A stretch of 64,000 nt of DNA from Streptomyces sclerotialus (GTDB taxonomy: Bacteria > Actinomycetota > Actinomycetes > Streptomycetales > Streptomycetaceae), in the NCBI RefSeq assembly GCF_040907265.1, contig NZ_JBFOHP010000002.1:1984001-2048000 (forward strand), written 5' to 3'. The position numbers and the translations under genes are program-made. Below the pieces are notes generated by a model. That model saw only the letters and a list, made by a program, of their open reading frames with translations, was not told where the DNA came from and did not search any database. Numbering within the stretch: position 1 is the first letter of the stretch; every line of letters starts with the position of its first letter. Shown one piece after another: positions 35,390 through 44,070 of the stretch.

Positions 35390-36565
35390 ATGACGGCATC
35401 GACGGACGCACGATCGGTGCCGCCGGTGGTCCGCTCCCGCCAGGAGCTCATGGACCGCGGCATCCCTTTCCCGCCGCCCGCGACACCCGAGACGGCGCTC
35501 CCCCTCGTCGCCAGTGGCGCGACGTACCAGATGGCGCAGAAGCTCGCCTGGCTGGACGACGACCACTTCGCCGTGGGGCGCTGGGACGGCTCCATGAGCG
35601 TCTTCCGGTTCACCGACTCCCCGACGGCGGGCCCGCTGATCAGCAAGGCCGTGAACACCCCGGCCTTCCAGGGCGTACGCATGCTGGCTCCGCTGCCGGG
35701 CGCCGTGCTCGTGACCTCGAACGACGACCGCTCCCTCACGCTGTGGCACTCGCCCGGCACCACGTGGACGGACCTGCTCCCGCTGCGGACCGTCCCGTAC
35801 GACCCGCGGCTGGGCCCGGCCACGAGCGGCCGGGGAGTACGCGCCGGCTCACCCCACACCCTGGCCGTGGGCCACACCACGGGCCACCTCTCCCTCTGGC
35901 ACTACGACCCGGCCGCCCGTGACCTGACGTTCTCCAGGAGCGTGGACCTCCGCAACCCCGACCCCGTCAACCCGTGGAACCTGCACGACATCAACGCGAC
36001 CGAAGTACTCACCGAGGTACTCCCTGAGGTATTCACCGACGCACACGGGACGGCCCTCGTCGTGACCGGCTCCGAGGACGGCTACGTCTGCGTCGTACAC
36101 GTCCCCTCGGGCGACATCGTCTCGCAGACGGTCTTCAACCCCACCGCGGAGCGGGGCATCAACGCCCTGTCCGTACAGGGCGGAGCACTGCTCGTCGCGA
36201 ACTGCTCGGTCGGCCCCGAGGACCACAACCTCTGGTACTTCACCTTCGACGAGAAGTCCTGGCACCCCGCCCTGCGCGACCGCGTCAACCTCATCGTCGA
36301 CCCCCGGCGCCCGCAGGCCTTCAACTTCAGCATCGTCACGGGCGCTTATGCGCACGGCCCCTGCTGGTTCTCCTCGACGGAGGAAGGCGCACTGTGGATG
36401 GGCACCACCGACGCGTCCTCTCTGAAGGTCCTCGGCTACAAACAGGTCACCAGCCCCTTGGGAGCGGCCCTCGGCTACCGTGGCCGCCCCGGCCGACTGG
36501 CCATGGTCGCCCACGACCTCTACGAATTCGAAACCGGCGCGGAACAGCCCCCGGCGCCCCGCTGA
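35390..36565 (+). CDS. WD40-like beta-propeller protein
   Basis: A 391-residue protein starting at the ATG of MTASTDARS, with GAGGAG 9 nt upstream; ATG 35381 is an alternative. Propeller blades are suggested by repeats ending in xLWxW-like strands: FAVGRWDGSMSVFRF, LVTSNDDRSLTLWHS, LAVGHTTGHLSLWHY, VVTGSEDGYVCVVHV, LLVANCSVGPEDHNLWYF. There is no signal peptide, so it is cytoplasmic and likely a protein-interaction platform. No partner is evident. The upstream reading frame stays open through the tandem repeats but is not likely to be translated. Confidence 0.78.
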   Translation: MTASTDARSVPPVVRSRQELMDRGIPFPPPATPETALPLVASGATYQMAQKLAWLDDDHFAVGRWDGSMSVFRFTDSPTAGPLISKAVNTPAFQGVRMLAPLPGAVLVTSNDDRSLTLWHSPGTTWTDLLPLRTVPYDPRLGPATSGRGVRAGSPHTLAVGHTTGHLSLWHYDPAARDLTFSRSVDLRNPDPVNPWNLHDINATEVLTEVLPEVFTDAHGTALVVTGSEDGYVCVVHVPSGDIVSQTVFNPTAERGINALSVQGGALLVANCSVGPEDHNLWYFTFDEKSWHPALRDRVNLIVDPRRPQAFNFSIVTGAYAHGPCWFSSTEEGALWMGTTDASSLKVLGYKQVTSPLGAALGYRGRPGRLAMVAHDLYEFETGAEQPPAPR

Positions 36566-36569
36566 ACGG

Positions 36570-36780
36570 CCCACCCAGGGGCGCGGGCCCATCAGGGGGC
36601 GGGCCCACTCAGGGGGGCTGACCCTCCCAGGGGCGCAGGCCTAACCAGGGGCGCAGGCCCACCCACCCAGGGGCGCAGGCCCACCCACCCAGGGGCGCAG
36701 GCCCACTCAGGGGCGGGCCCTCCCAGGGGCGCAGGCCCACTCAGGGGCGCAGGCCCACCCACCCAGGGGCGCGGGGCAAG
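36570..36780. repeat. degenerate AGGGGCGCAGGCCCAC repeat array
   Basis: About nine or ten imperfect copies of a 16-22 bp unit with core AGGGGCGC(A/G)GG(C/G)CC between the convergent beta-propeller and GntR genes. Short copies of this type of sequence are common between Streptomyces genes. Here they are amplified and may act as terminators or mRNA stabilisers. Confidence 0.8.
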
Positions 36781-36786
36781 CGGGTC

Positions 36787-37188
36787 TTACCCCTTCCCCT
36801 CCTCCTCTTCGCCGTACGTGGCGCGGAGGGCCGTCACCGCTGCGGACAGCGCAGCCTGATGGTCGAGGCCGAGGCGCTGGGCCCGCTGGGCGAAAGCCAG
36901 TGCGGCCTCGGCGGCCTGCTGCGCACCCGCGTCCCCGGCAGCCGCGACGAACGTGCCGTTACGGCCGCGCGTCTCGATCACCCCGTCACTCTCCAGGGCC
37001 CGGTACGCCTTGGCCACGGTGTTCGCCGCCAGCCCCAGCTCTCCCGCCAGCCCCCGCACCGTCGGCAGCCGGAACCCGGCCGGCAGCCGCCCACTGCGGG
37101 CCTGCTCGGCGATCTGGGTGCGGACCTGCTCGTACGGCGCGTCCGCCGCATCCGCATCGACGACCAGCTGCAGAGGGTGCAGGACCAC
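36787..37188 (-). CDS. YtrA-subfamily GntR regulator
   Basis: A 133-residue repressor starting at a GTG (VLHPLQLVVDADAADAPYEQVRTQIAEQ) 7 nt after GGGAG. The winged helix (LPTVRGLAGELGLAANTVAKAYRALESDGVIETRGRNGTFV) spans about 35-85, and a short helical tail for dimerisation follows, as in YtrA proteins, which usually control adjacent ABC transporters. No ABC genes are adjacent here. Two 23-bp direct repeats lie 26-88 bp upstream, suggesting autoregulation. Confidence 0.87.
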   Translation of the reverse strand: MVLHPLQLVVDADAADAPYEQVRTQIAEQARSGRLPAGFRLPTVRGLAGELGLAANTVAKAYRALESDGVIETRGRNGTFVAAAGDAGAQQAAEAALAFAQRAQRLGLDHQAALSAAVTALRATYGEEEEGKG

Positions 37189-37777
37189 AGTGACACTCCC
37201 GATCAAGCCGAAGCTACAAAACCTTGCGACAGAACCCAGCAAGAGCACTCAGCAACAGAACCTTGCTACGGAACTTTGTCCCACCCATTGTGCTCCGCCC
37301 CCGCCCCGTTCCCGACTCACCACACCCGGTGTGCCCGACTGAACGTTTCCGGGTCCCTTCCCCTTTCCGGCCCCCTTCCCCCTCGGAGCCCTTCCCCCTC
37401 GGGTCCCTTCTCCCTTCCGGTCCCCTTCCCCCTCGGGGCCCTTCCCCCTTCCGGCCCGCTTTCCCCTCAGGTCCCTTCCCCCTCGGGGCCCTCCCCCTTC
37501 TCCCCCGGGGCCCCTCTTTCTTCCCCCCCCCGGGGCCCTCCCCCCTCCCCCCGCCGCCCCTCCGCCCCCTCCCCTTCGCCCCTTCCTCCCTCCTCGCCCG
37601 GCCCTACCCAGCCCTACCCAGCCCTGTCCGACCCCCGCCCTGTCCGCTCCTGTCCAGCCCAGCCCTGTCCGGCCCTGCCCGGCCCTGTCCAGCCCAGCCC
37701 TGCCTGCCCCGCCCGCCCCGCCCCGCCATCCGATATTGAGAGGCGCTCGGGGCGGGGGCGGCGTAGCGTCCGGCAGC
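37189..37777. other. 589-bp intergenic region dominated by a polypyrimidine tract
   Basis: The left 90 bp are AT-rich with direct repeats. From about 37340 to 37735 the + strand is almost only C and T with G clusters and nearly no A, built from imperfect CCTTCCCCCTCGGGGCC units and then TACCCAGCCC and TGTCC(A)GCCC units. No gene is supported. Confidence 0.7.
37214..37275. promoter_or_regulatory. direct repeats upstream of GntR gene
   Basis: Two 23-bp near-copies (37214-37236 and 37253-37275) share the core AACCTTGC and an ACNGAAC end, with 39-bp spacing, just upstream of the GntR gene. They are likely autoregulatory sites. Confidence 0.4.
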
Positions 37778-38698
37778 ATGTCGCTCACCGTTCGCGCGTT
37801 CCGTCCCTCTGACGCCAAGGCCGTCGCCGACGTACGGCGGGCCGTCGCCCCCTTTCTCGTCTGCACCCCGCAGTCCGTGGCTTGGGAAGCCGCCAACGCC
37901 CCGGCCGCCCAGCACTTCCACCTCCTCGTCGCCGAGCTGGACGGCCGCCTCGTCGGTGCCGCCAAGACCGGTCTGATCCACGACAGCACCGTCCCCGGCC
38001 AGGCCGTCGCCAACCCGATGGTCCACCCCGCGCACCGCGGCCACGGTGCCGGCCGGGCCCTGCTCGCCGCCGCCGAGGAACGCCTGGCCGCACTCGGCGC
38101 CACCCGGATCCAGGCCTCCGCCCACGAGGACGGCCGGTCAACGGAGTTCGCCGACCGCAACGGCTACCGCCGCAGCCGTACGTCCAGCTTCCTCCGTCTC
38201 GATCTGGCCCGTACGCCCTTGCCGCCGCTCCCCGCTCACCTCCCTCCCTGTGTGGAGCTGCGTACCGCCGCCGAATTCGGCGCCGACCCGTATCCGCTGT
38301 ACGAACTGGACGCCGAGGCCACGAGTGACGAGCCGGGTGACGTGCCCAGCGACGCCATGTCGTACGAGGACTGGCTGGCCGATACCTGGGAGCGCCCGGA
38401 CCTCGACCTCGGCCTCACCACGGTCGCGGTGGTGGACGGCGAACCGGCCGCGTTCAGCGCGGTCGCGGCCGACGGCCTCGGCCGCTGCTTGTCCGCCATG
38501 ACCGGAGCCAAGCGTGCCTTCCGCGGCCGCGGCCTGGCGAAGCTCGCCAAGCTGCGTGCCCTGCACGAGGCCCGCGCTGCCGGCTGCACCGAGGCCTTCA
38601 CGGGCAACGACGCCACCAACGCCCCGATGCTCGCCATCAACGAGGCCTTCGGCTATGAGCCGTTCGCCACCCAGTGGAGCTGCCTCCGAGATCTCTGA
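37778..38698 (+). CDS. double-domain GNAT acetyltransferase
   Basis: A 306-residue protein with two GNAT folds. The first (LTVRAFRPSDAKAVADVRRAV to about 150) has the acetyl-CoA loop HPAHRGHGAGRALL. The second (about 160-306) has AFRGRGLAKLAKLRALHEARAAG and the usual TGNDATNAPMLAINEAFGYEP ending. It acetylates an amine from acetyl-CoA in the cytoplasm; tandem GNATs of this kind include aminoglycoside- and mycothiol-type enzymes. The substrate is unknown. Confidence 0.88.
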   Translation: MSLTVRAFRPSDAKAVADVRRAVAPFLVCTPQSVAWEAANAPAAQHFHLLVAELDGRLVGAAKTGLIHDSTVPGQAVANPMVHPAHRGHGAGRALLAAAEERLAALGATRIQASAHEDGRSTEFADRNGYRRSRTSSFLRLDLARTPLPPLPAHLPPCVELRTAAEFGADPYPLYELDAEATSDEPGDVPSDAMSYEDWLADTWERPDLDLGLTTVAVVDGEPAAFSAVAADGLGRCLSAMTGAKRAFRGRGLAKLAKLRALHEARAAGCTEAFTGNDATNAPMLAINEAFGYEPFATQWSCLRDL

Positions 38699-38709
38699 GG
38701 ACCTGAGCG

Positions 38710-39882
38710 TCATCGTGCGCCTCCTTCCTGCCGCCCGGCTGTTCCGTCCGCGGTGCCGGCGCCGCCCAGGGCCGGTGGCAGCGCCACGGCGCGGTCCGGG
38801 CCGGTGGGGTCGTAGCCGATGGTGTCGCCGGGGCGGTGCCAGTGCAGGAGGAAGCGCTGCCCCGCGCGGTACGCGTCGAGGCCCGCCCGGCAGTACGCGA
38901 CCATGTCGTCGGGCAGTGAATCGAGCGGGAACCAGGCCAGTTCGGAGCACTTCTCCGGCTCGCGGTTGACCGGCTCGCCGCCCGCGCCGTACGCCGCCTC
39001 GAAGAACCAGCCGATCCGCGGCCGCCCGTCCGGCGCGCGGTGCTGCATGACCAGCGCGACCCGGAGGTCCGACGCGCTGAGCCGCAGCCCGGTCTCCTCG
39101 GCCGCTTCCCGGATCATCGCCTCCTGGACGTCCTCGCCGTCCTCGGCGTGTCCGCTGGGCGCGTGCAGCAGACCGTCGGCGTATCCGGTGTTCGCGCGCC
39201 GGGCGAGCAGGACCTCGTCCCCGCGGCGCAGGATCAGATGGACATCGACCACCTCCGTATGGCGGGCCGGAGGTGCGGGGTGGACCACGAGTGTGTACCG
39301 CTCGTCCCGCACCTCCCTGCCCCACAGCGCGGCGTCTCCCGTGAGCCGCTCCAGTTGGGTACGGCGGGCCAGCGGCGCGGTCAGCCGTTCCAGTTCGCCG
39401 GCCGTGATGCCGACCGGCGTCGCTTCGCCCCACCGGCCCTCGATCAGCACCAGCCGGCCCCCGGGCCGCAACAGCCGCACCCAGCTCCGCAGCGCCGCCT
39501 CCGGGGCGGGCAGCGCCCAGAGCACGTGCCGGACGACAATCACGTCGAACTGCCGCTCCGGCACGGGTGGTTCGGCGGCGTCCCCGATCAGCAGCCGGGT
39601 GTCCCACGCGGCGAGCTTGGCGCGGGCCGCTTCGACCATGCGCGGGGAGCGGTCGACACCGGTGACGCGGTGGCCTTGCTCGGCGGCGAGCAGGGCCAGG
39701 CTGCCGGTGCCGCAGCCGAGGTCGAGGACGTCGGACGGCCGGTCGGGCAGCCAGGCCCGCAGCCGGGCCGCCCAGGCGGCCCGTACTGCCGGATCGCGCA
39801 GTCCGTGATCCGGCTCGTCGTCGAACCGCTCGGCGGCGGATTCCCAGTAACCGGCGTCGGTGACCGGTGTGTGGGTAGCCAT
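38710..39882 (-). CDS. SAM methyltransferase-Nudix hydrolase fusion
   Basis: A 390-residue fusion starting at ATG 39882 (MATHTPVTDAGYW). Residues 1-200 are a class I methyltransferase with the SAM motif DVLDLGCGTGS at 51-61 and VDRSPRMVE. Residues 206-360 are a Nudix hydrolase with a perfect Nudix box (GHAEDGE-x7-REAAEETGL, 244-266) and VLLARR before it. The tail is Gly/Ala-rich. Methyltransferase and pyrophosphohydrolase activities on one chain suggest a shared nucleotide-like substrate or a damage-control role. Either half alone is common; the fusion is not familiar to me. Confidence 0.85.
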   Translation of the reverse strand: MATHTPVTDAGYWESAAERFDDEPDHGLRDPAVRAAWAARLRAWLPDRPSDVLDLGCGTGSLALLAAEQGHRVTGVDRSPRMVEAARAKLAAWDTRLLIGDAAEPPVPERQFDVIVVRHVLWALPAPEAALRSWVRLLRPGGRLVLIEGRWGEATPVGITAGELERLTAPLARRTQLERLTGDAALWGREVRDERYTLVVHPAPPARHTEVVDVHLILRRGDEVLLARRANTGYADGLLHAPSGHAEDGEDVQEAMIREAAEETGLRLSASDLRVALVMQHRAPDGRPRIGWFFEAAYGAGGEPVNREPEKCSELAWFPLDSLPDDMVAYCRAGLDAYRAGQRFLLHWHRPGDTIGYDPTGPDRAVALPPALGGAGTADGTAGRQEGGAR

Positions 39883-40033
39883 GTACGGATAGTGACAGGC
39901 CCCGCTGACAATCGCTCTGGCCTGTGGATAAGTCCGGTCCGTCATGCGCGAGGCCGGTCGGGCGGAGGGCCGGGCCGCCGATCGCCGCCCCGCCCGCGAC
40001 CGCCGCCCGGCCCCCGCCGGCTTCCCGTCCTGC

Positions 40034-40061
40034 GTTCTCAGTCCTCCGTTCTCAGTCCTCC
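40034..40061. repeat. 14-bp tandem duplication over the tctA stop
   Basis: GTTCTCAGTCCTCC occurs twice in tandem (40034-40047 and 40048-40061). The second copy covers the stop codon of tctA. Confidence 0.85.
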
Positions 40062-41554
40062 GCGCGCGCGGAACGCGCGCGCGAGAACGCCCGCTTGATC
40101 CACGGCCACGTCAGCAGTACCAGGATCACGGCGTAGACCGTGATCGAGAACGGCGTGTCGACCAGGCCGGTGACGCTGCCGTCGCTGATCTGCAGCGCGC
40201 GCCGCAGTTGCTGTTCGGCGGCCGGGCCGAGGATGACACCGATGACGGCCGGCAGCACCGGCAGGCCGTACCGGCGCATGCCCAGCCCGATCAGCCCGAT
40301 GATCAGCAGGATGACCAGGTCCAGCGGCTCACCGCCGACCGCGTAAGCGCCGACCGCCGCGAAGAAGAGGATTCCGGCGTACAGGTACGGGCGCGGGATG
40401 CGCAGCAGTTTCGCCCAGACGGGTGCCAGCGGCAGGTTGAGGACGAGCAGCAGCACCATGCCGACGAACAGCGAGGCGATCAGGCCCCAGACGAGTTCCG
40501 GTTCGCGTTCGAAGAGGAGCGGTCCGGGCTGGATGCCGTACTGCTGGAAGGCCGCCAGCATGACCGCGGCGACGGCGGTCGTCGGCAGGCCGAGGGTCAG
40601 CATCGACACGAGCGTGCCGGCCGCCGAGGCGGAGGACGCCGACTCGGGCCCCGCGACGCCTTCGATGGCACCACGGCCGAATTCGTCGCGGTGCTTGGAG
40701 AGCCGCTTCTCGGTGACGTACGAGAGGAAGGTGGGGATCTCGGCGCCGCCGGCCGGGATGGCACCGAAGGGGAAGCCGATGAGCGGCCCGCGCAGCCACG
40801 GCTTCCACGTCCGCCGCAGTTCGTCCCTGCCCAGCCACGGGCGGCCGACGGGGATGGACTCGCCCGCCGTACGTCGCAGGTGGGCCGCGACCCACAGGGC
40901 CTCGCCGATGGCGAACAGTCCGACGGCCACGATGACGACGTCGATGCCGTCGGCGAGTTCCAGCGTGCCGAAGGTCAGCCGCTGCTGCCCGGTCATCTGG
41001 TCCAGGCCGACGAGGCCCAGGGTGAGGCCGATGAGCAGGGAGGCGAAGCCGCGTATCCGGGAGCTGCCGAGTACGGAGGTGACGGCGATGAAGGCGAGCA
41101 CCATGATGGCGAAGTAGTCGGGTGCTCCGATGTCCACGGCGAGTGCGGCGACCGTGGGGGCGAGGGCGACCAGCAGGATCGTGCCGATCATGCCGCCCGC
41201 GAAGTGCCCGCAGGCGGCGGCCGCCAGGGCCTGGGCGCCGCGTCCGGCGCGTGCCATGGGGTTGCCCTCGATGGCCGCGACGACCGCCGCGCTCTCACCG
41301 GGGGTGTTGAGCAGGATGGAGGTGGTGGAGCCGCCGAACATGCCCCCGTAGTAGATCCCGGCGAACATGATGAAGGCGCCGGTCGGGTCCAGCCCGTAGG
41401 TGACGGGCAGCAGGAGGGCGACGGCCATGGCGGGGCCGATGCCCGGCAGCACCCCGATGGCGGTGCCGAGCAGCACTCCGATGGCGGCCCAGAGCAGGTT
41501 GAGCGGGGTCAGTGCCGTACCGAAGCCGTCGATGAGTGAGGACAGGGAGTCCAT
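40052..41554 (-). CDS. tctA: tripartite tricarboxylate transporter, large permease TctA
   Basis: A 500-residue permease with about 11-12 membrane segments. It has the TctA motifs [32 protein letters not shown] near the N-terminus and [22 protein letters not shown]. It is the main channel of a TTT importer for citrate or related carboxylates, driven by ion gradients. It starts 3 bp after the tctB stop. The last gene of tctCBA. Confidence 0.95.
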   Translation of the reverse strand: MDSLSSLIDGFGTALTPLNLLWAAIGVLLGTAIGVLPGIGPAMAVALLLPVTYGLDPTGAFIMFAGIYYGGMFGGSTTSILLNTPGESAAVVAAIEGNPMARAGRGAQALAAAACGHFAGGMIGTILLVALAPTVAALAVDIGAPDYFAIMVLAFIAVTSVLGSSRIRGFASLLIGLTLGLVGLDQMTGQQRLTFGTLELADGIDVVIVAVGLFAIGEALWVAAHLRRTAGESIPVGRPWLGRDELRRTWKPWLRGPLIGFPFGAIPAGGAEIPTFLSYVTEKRLSKHRDEFGRGAIEGVAGPESASSASAAGTLVSMLTLGLPTTAVAAVMLAAFQQYGIQPGPLLFEREPELVWGLIASLFVGMVLLLVLNLPLAPVWAKLLRIPRPYLYAGILFFAAVGAYAVGGEPLDLVILLIIGLIGLGMRRYGLPVLPAVIGVILGPAAEQQLRRALQISDGSVTGLVDTPFSITVYAVILVLLTWPWIKRAFSRARSARAED

Positions 41555-41557
41555 CGT

Positions 41558-42100
41558 CTACAGCACCCCCATGAGCGGTCCGCCGGGCAGCGGCACGCCC
41601 AGCAGGTTGTTGAACACGACGTAGGTCACCAGGGACAGGACCGCCGCGATGAGCGGGTCCCGGGTGAGGTTGCGGCTGCCCAGCGCGTACGCGGAGCCCC
41701 AGAAGAGCAGCGCTCCGGAGATCGGGAAGCCGAGCGGTCCGATGAGGACGGCGTTGGCGAGGAAGACGCCGGCCAGGAGGGCGACGGTGCGCCAGTCTCC
41801 GGGTTCGGTGAGGTCGACATCCTCGCCGCCCTCGGCCTCGCCGCGGCCGCCCCGCAGGACGTCGACCGCGAGGAGTACGGCGACGACCAGGAGGAGCCCG
41901 CCGACGACGATCGGGACGGTGGTGGGCCCGATGGGGCCGCGCTGGGTGATGTCGGTGTCCATCGTGACCGCGTCGGTGAGCACGAGGACGCCGAGGACCA
42001 GGAGGATGAGGCAGACGCCCAGTTCGGAGCGGCCGCGCAGACGTGCGCGCAGCCCGCTGTCCTTCGGGGGCGCGCTGGGTTCGGTACCGGTGGTGCTCAC
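41558..42100 (-). CDS. tctB: tripartite tricarboxylate transporter, small subunit TctB
   Basis: A 180-residue, four-helix membrane subunit (SELGVCLILLVLGVLVLTDAV; IGPTTVPIVVGGLLLVVAVLL; and two more) as expected for TctB. The start is the GTG of VSTTGTEPS, whose GTGA overlaps the tctC stop, so the subunits are translationally coupled. It pairs with TctA in the membrane. Confidence 0.9.
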   Translation of the reverse strand: MSTTGTEPSAPPKDSGLRARLRGRSELGVCLILLVLGVLVLTDAVTMDTDITQRGPIGPTTVPIVVGGLLLVVAVLLAVDVLRGGRGEAEGGEDVDLTEPGDWRTVALLAGVFLANAVLIGPLGFPISGALLFWGSAYALGSRNLTRDPLIAAVLSLVTYVVFNNLLGVPLPGGPLMGVL

Positions 42101-43089
42101 AGCCCCAGCTCCTTCAGTACGGTGTCGACGCGCCGGTCCTGGGCGGCGAGGAAGGTGCCGAACCTGTCGCCGGTCAGGAAGGCGTCGCTCCACCCGTTGC
42201 GCTTGAGCGCGGCTTTCCACTCCTTGGAGCGGTGCAGCTCGGTGAAGAGGCGGGTGAGCTTCTCGCGTTCGACGTCGGTGAGCCCTGGGGGCGCCACGAT
42301 GCCGCGCCAGTTGGTGAACTCGGTGTCGACGCCGGCTTCCTTGAGGGTGGGCGCGTCCAGGCCCTTGACGCGCTTCGGTCCGGTGACGGCCAGGAGGCGC
42401 AGCTCGCCGGACTTGATCTGGTCGAGGTACTCGCCGACGCCGGAGACCCCGAAGGCGACCTTGCCGCCCAGTACGGAGGCGAGCAGTTCGCCGCCGCCGT
42501 CGAAGGGCACGTAGTTGACTGACTTGGGGGTGATGCCGGCGGCCTTGGCCATCAGCATCGGTGCGAGGTGGTCGGGTCCGCCGGCCGAGGAGCCGCCGCC
42601 GACCGGCATCTTGCGGGGGTTCTTCTTCCAGTCGGCGAGGAGTTGTTCGAAGGTCTTGTACTTGGAGTCCTTGGCGACGACCACGATGTTCGGCTCCTCT
42701 GTGAGCCGTGCGATGGGCGTGGTGTCGCCGAGCCCGGAGGGCGAGTGGTTGGTGTGGACGGCGCCGACGACGCCGAGGCCCATGGACATCGCGAGCTTGC
42801 CGTTGCCGTGCTCGTTGACCATGCGGGTGAGGCCGACCGTGCCGCCGGCTCCGGGGAGGTTGAAGACCTCGACGTTGTGGTTGAGCCCGGCGTCCTCGAC
42901 GCTCTTCGCCGCCGTACGGGCGGTGATGTCGTAACCGCCGCCCGGCGTGTTGGGCACCATGAACTGCAGGCCCGGAATGCTGGTTCCGGTGTCGGTACCG
43001 CTGCCCGGGGTGAGCAGGGGCGGCCCGAGGAGGACGATCAGCACCGCCCCCAGGAGGGCGAGGGGTGTGCGCGCACGCACAGATGACAC
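42097..43089 (-). CDS. tctC: tripartite tricarboxylate transporter, substrate-binding protein TctC
   Basis: About 330 residues of a TctC/Bug-type binding protein. A hydrophobic signal or anchor (TPLALLGAVLIVLLGPPLL) is followed by QFMVPNTPGGGYDITAR and VFNLPGAGGTVGL, hallmarks of the family, and GGGSSAGGPDHLAPMLMAKAAG. It captures the carboxylate outside the membrane. The start is uncertain: GTG 43089 or 43080 places the signal peptide at the N-terminus, while a GTG at 43152 would add 21 residues encoded partly by a C10 run and has no ribosome site. It is divergent from a CitB-type regulator. Confidence 0.9.
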   Translation of the reverse strand: MSSVRARTPLALLGAVLIVLLGPPLLTPGSGTDTGTSIPGLQFMVPNTPGGGYDITARTAAKSVEDAGLNHNVEVFNLPGAGGTVGLTRMVNEHGNGKLAMSMGLGVVGAVHTNHSPSGLGDTTPIARLTEEPNIVVVAKDSKYKTFEQLLADWKKNPRKMPVGGGSSAGGPDHLAPMLMAKAAGITPKSVNYVPFDGGGELLASVLGGKVAFGVSGVGEYLDQIKSGELRLLAVTGPKRVKGLDAPTLKEAGVDTEFTNWRGIVAPPGLTDVEREKLTRLFTELHRSKEWKAALKRNGWSDAFLTGDRFGTFLAAQDRRVDTVLKELGL

Positions 43090-43235
43090 CACCCTTCTCT
43101 TGCGTGTGGCTTCGTGGCTCTGTGGGGGGGGGGAGATCGTGGTGAGGGCCACATGTTGCCCGGGGGTTAACTCCGCGTCTCGCTTCCGGTATTAAGGGTC
43201 GTTGTGAACGTTGTGGTCACGGGAGGGATCGTTCG

Positions 43236-43910
43236 ATGACCAAGGTGCTGGTCGTCGATGACGACTTCATGGTGGCCAAGCTGCACAGCCACTACGTGAA
43301 CGCCACCGAGGGCTTCACGGTGGCCGGCGTGGCACATACGGGTGCCGAGGCGCTGCGCGCCGCTGAGCGGCTCCGTCCCGACCTCCTCCTGCTGGACGTC
43401 TACCTGCCGGACATGGACGGCATCAGTGTGCTGCGCAGGCTGCGCGCCCTGGAGGGCGGCACGCACGCCGACGCGCTGTTCATCACCGCGGCTCGCGACG
43501 CGCACGTCATACGGGACGCCCTGCGGGCCGGTGCGCTGCACTACCTCATCAAGCCGTTCGACCGTGCCTCCCTCCAGGAGCAGCTGCGGCACGTGGCCGT
43601 GGTGCGCGCACGCCTGGAGCGGCTGGGTGAGGCCAGCCAGGAGGACGTGGACCAGCTCTTCGGTGCCCGCCCGCGCGCTTCCAGGGGTCTGCCCAAGGGC
43701 CTCGCCGCCCACACGGCGGAGCTGGTCGAACGCACCTTGCGGCAGCACGAGGACGGGCTCTCGGCTTCGGAGTGCGCGGCGGCGGGCGCGTTGTCACGGG
43801 TGAGCGCACGCCGCTATCTGGAGTACTTCACGGACACCGGTCAGGCCGAGGTCTCGCTGCGTTACGGAGGCACGGGCCGCCCCGAACGCCGCTACCGGTG
43901 GATCGCCTGA
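43236..43910 (+). CDS. CitB/DcuR-type response regulator
   Basis: A 224-residue two-component regulator. The receiver (residues 1-120) has the DDD acidic pocket (VVDDDFM), the phospho-acceptor Asp in LLLDVYLPDMDG, Thr in ITAARD and Lys in IKPFDR. The output is a winged HTH (LSASECAAAGALSRVSARRYLEYFTDTG). The ATG follows GGGAGGG. It is divergent from tctC and should activate tctCBA on sensing carboxylates. The partner CitA-type kinase is missing from both sides. Confidence 0.92.
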   Translation: MTKVLVVDDDFMVAKLHSHYVNATEGFTVAGVAHTGAEALRAAERLRPDLLLLDVYLPDMDGISVLRRLRALEGGTHADALFITAARDAHVIRDALRAGALHYLIKPFDRASLQEQLRHVAVVRARLERLGEASQEDVDQLFGARPRASRGLPKGLAAHTAELVERTLRQHEDGLSASECAAAGALSRVSARRYLEYFTDTGQAEVSLRYGGTGRPERRYRWIA

Positions 43911-43929
43911 CGACCGCCCCGTCCTTGGG

Positions 43930-43961
43930 GGCTTAACCACCGCTGAGCGCTTCCTTAAGCC
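43930..43961 (+). terminator. hairpin after response regulator gene
   Basis: GGCTTAA and TTAAGCC pair around an 18-nt interior that contains CGCT-G-AGCG. It begins 20 bp after the regulator stop and is probably its terminator. It could also be a site upstream of the LPMO gene. Confidence 0.4.
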
Positions 43962-44070
43962 GTCCATAAAGATCGTCAAGGGCCTGCTCCGGGCGGCGAA
44001 TTCGCTGGTCGGCGGGGCTAGCGTGCTGCCCGCCGCATGACTTCCGCACGCCCTGAAGGAGACCCCCACG

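Noticed and set aside
33321..35393. A 690-codon + strand open frame opposite pirin and DDAH
   Set aside because: It is His/Arg/Gln-rich antisense shadow. Pirin and DDAH on the minus strand have clear motifs and correct lengths.
43090..43152. TctC N-terminal extension from the GTG at 43152
   Set aside because: No ribosome site; the added residues are encoded partly by a C10 run and would place a charged stretch before the signal peptide.
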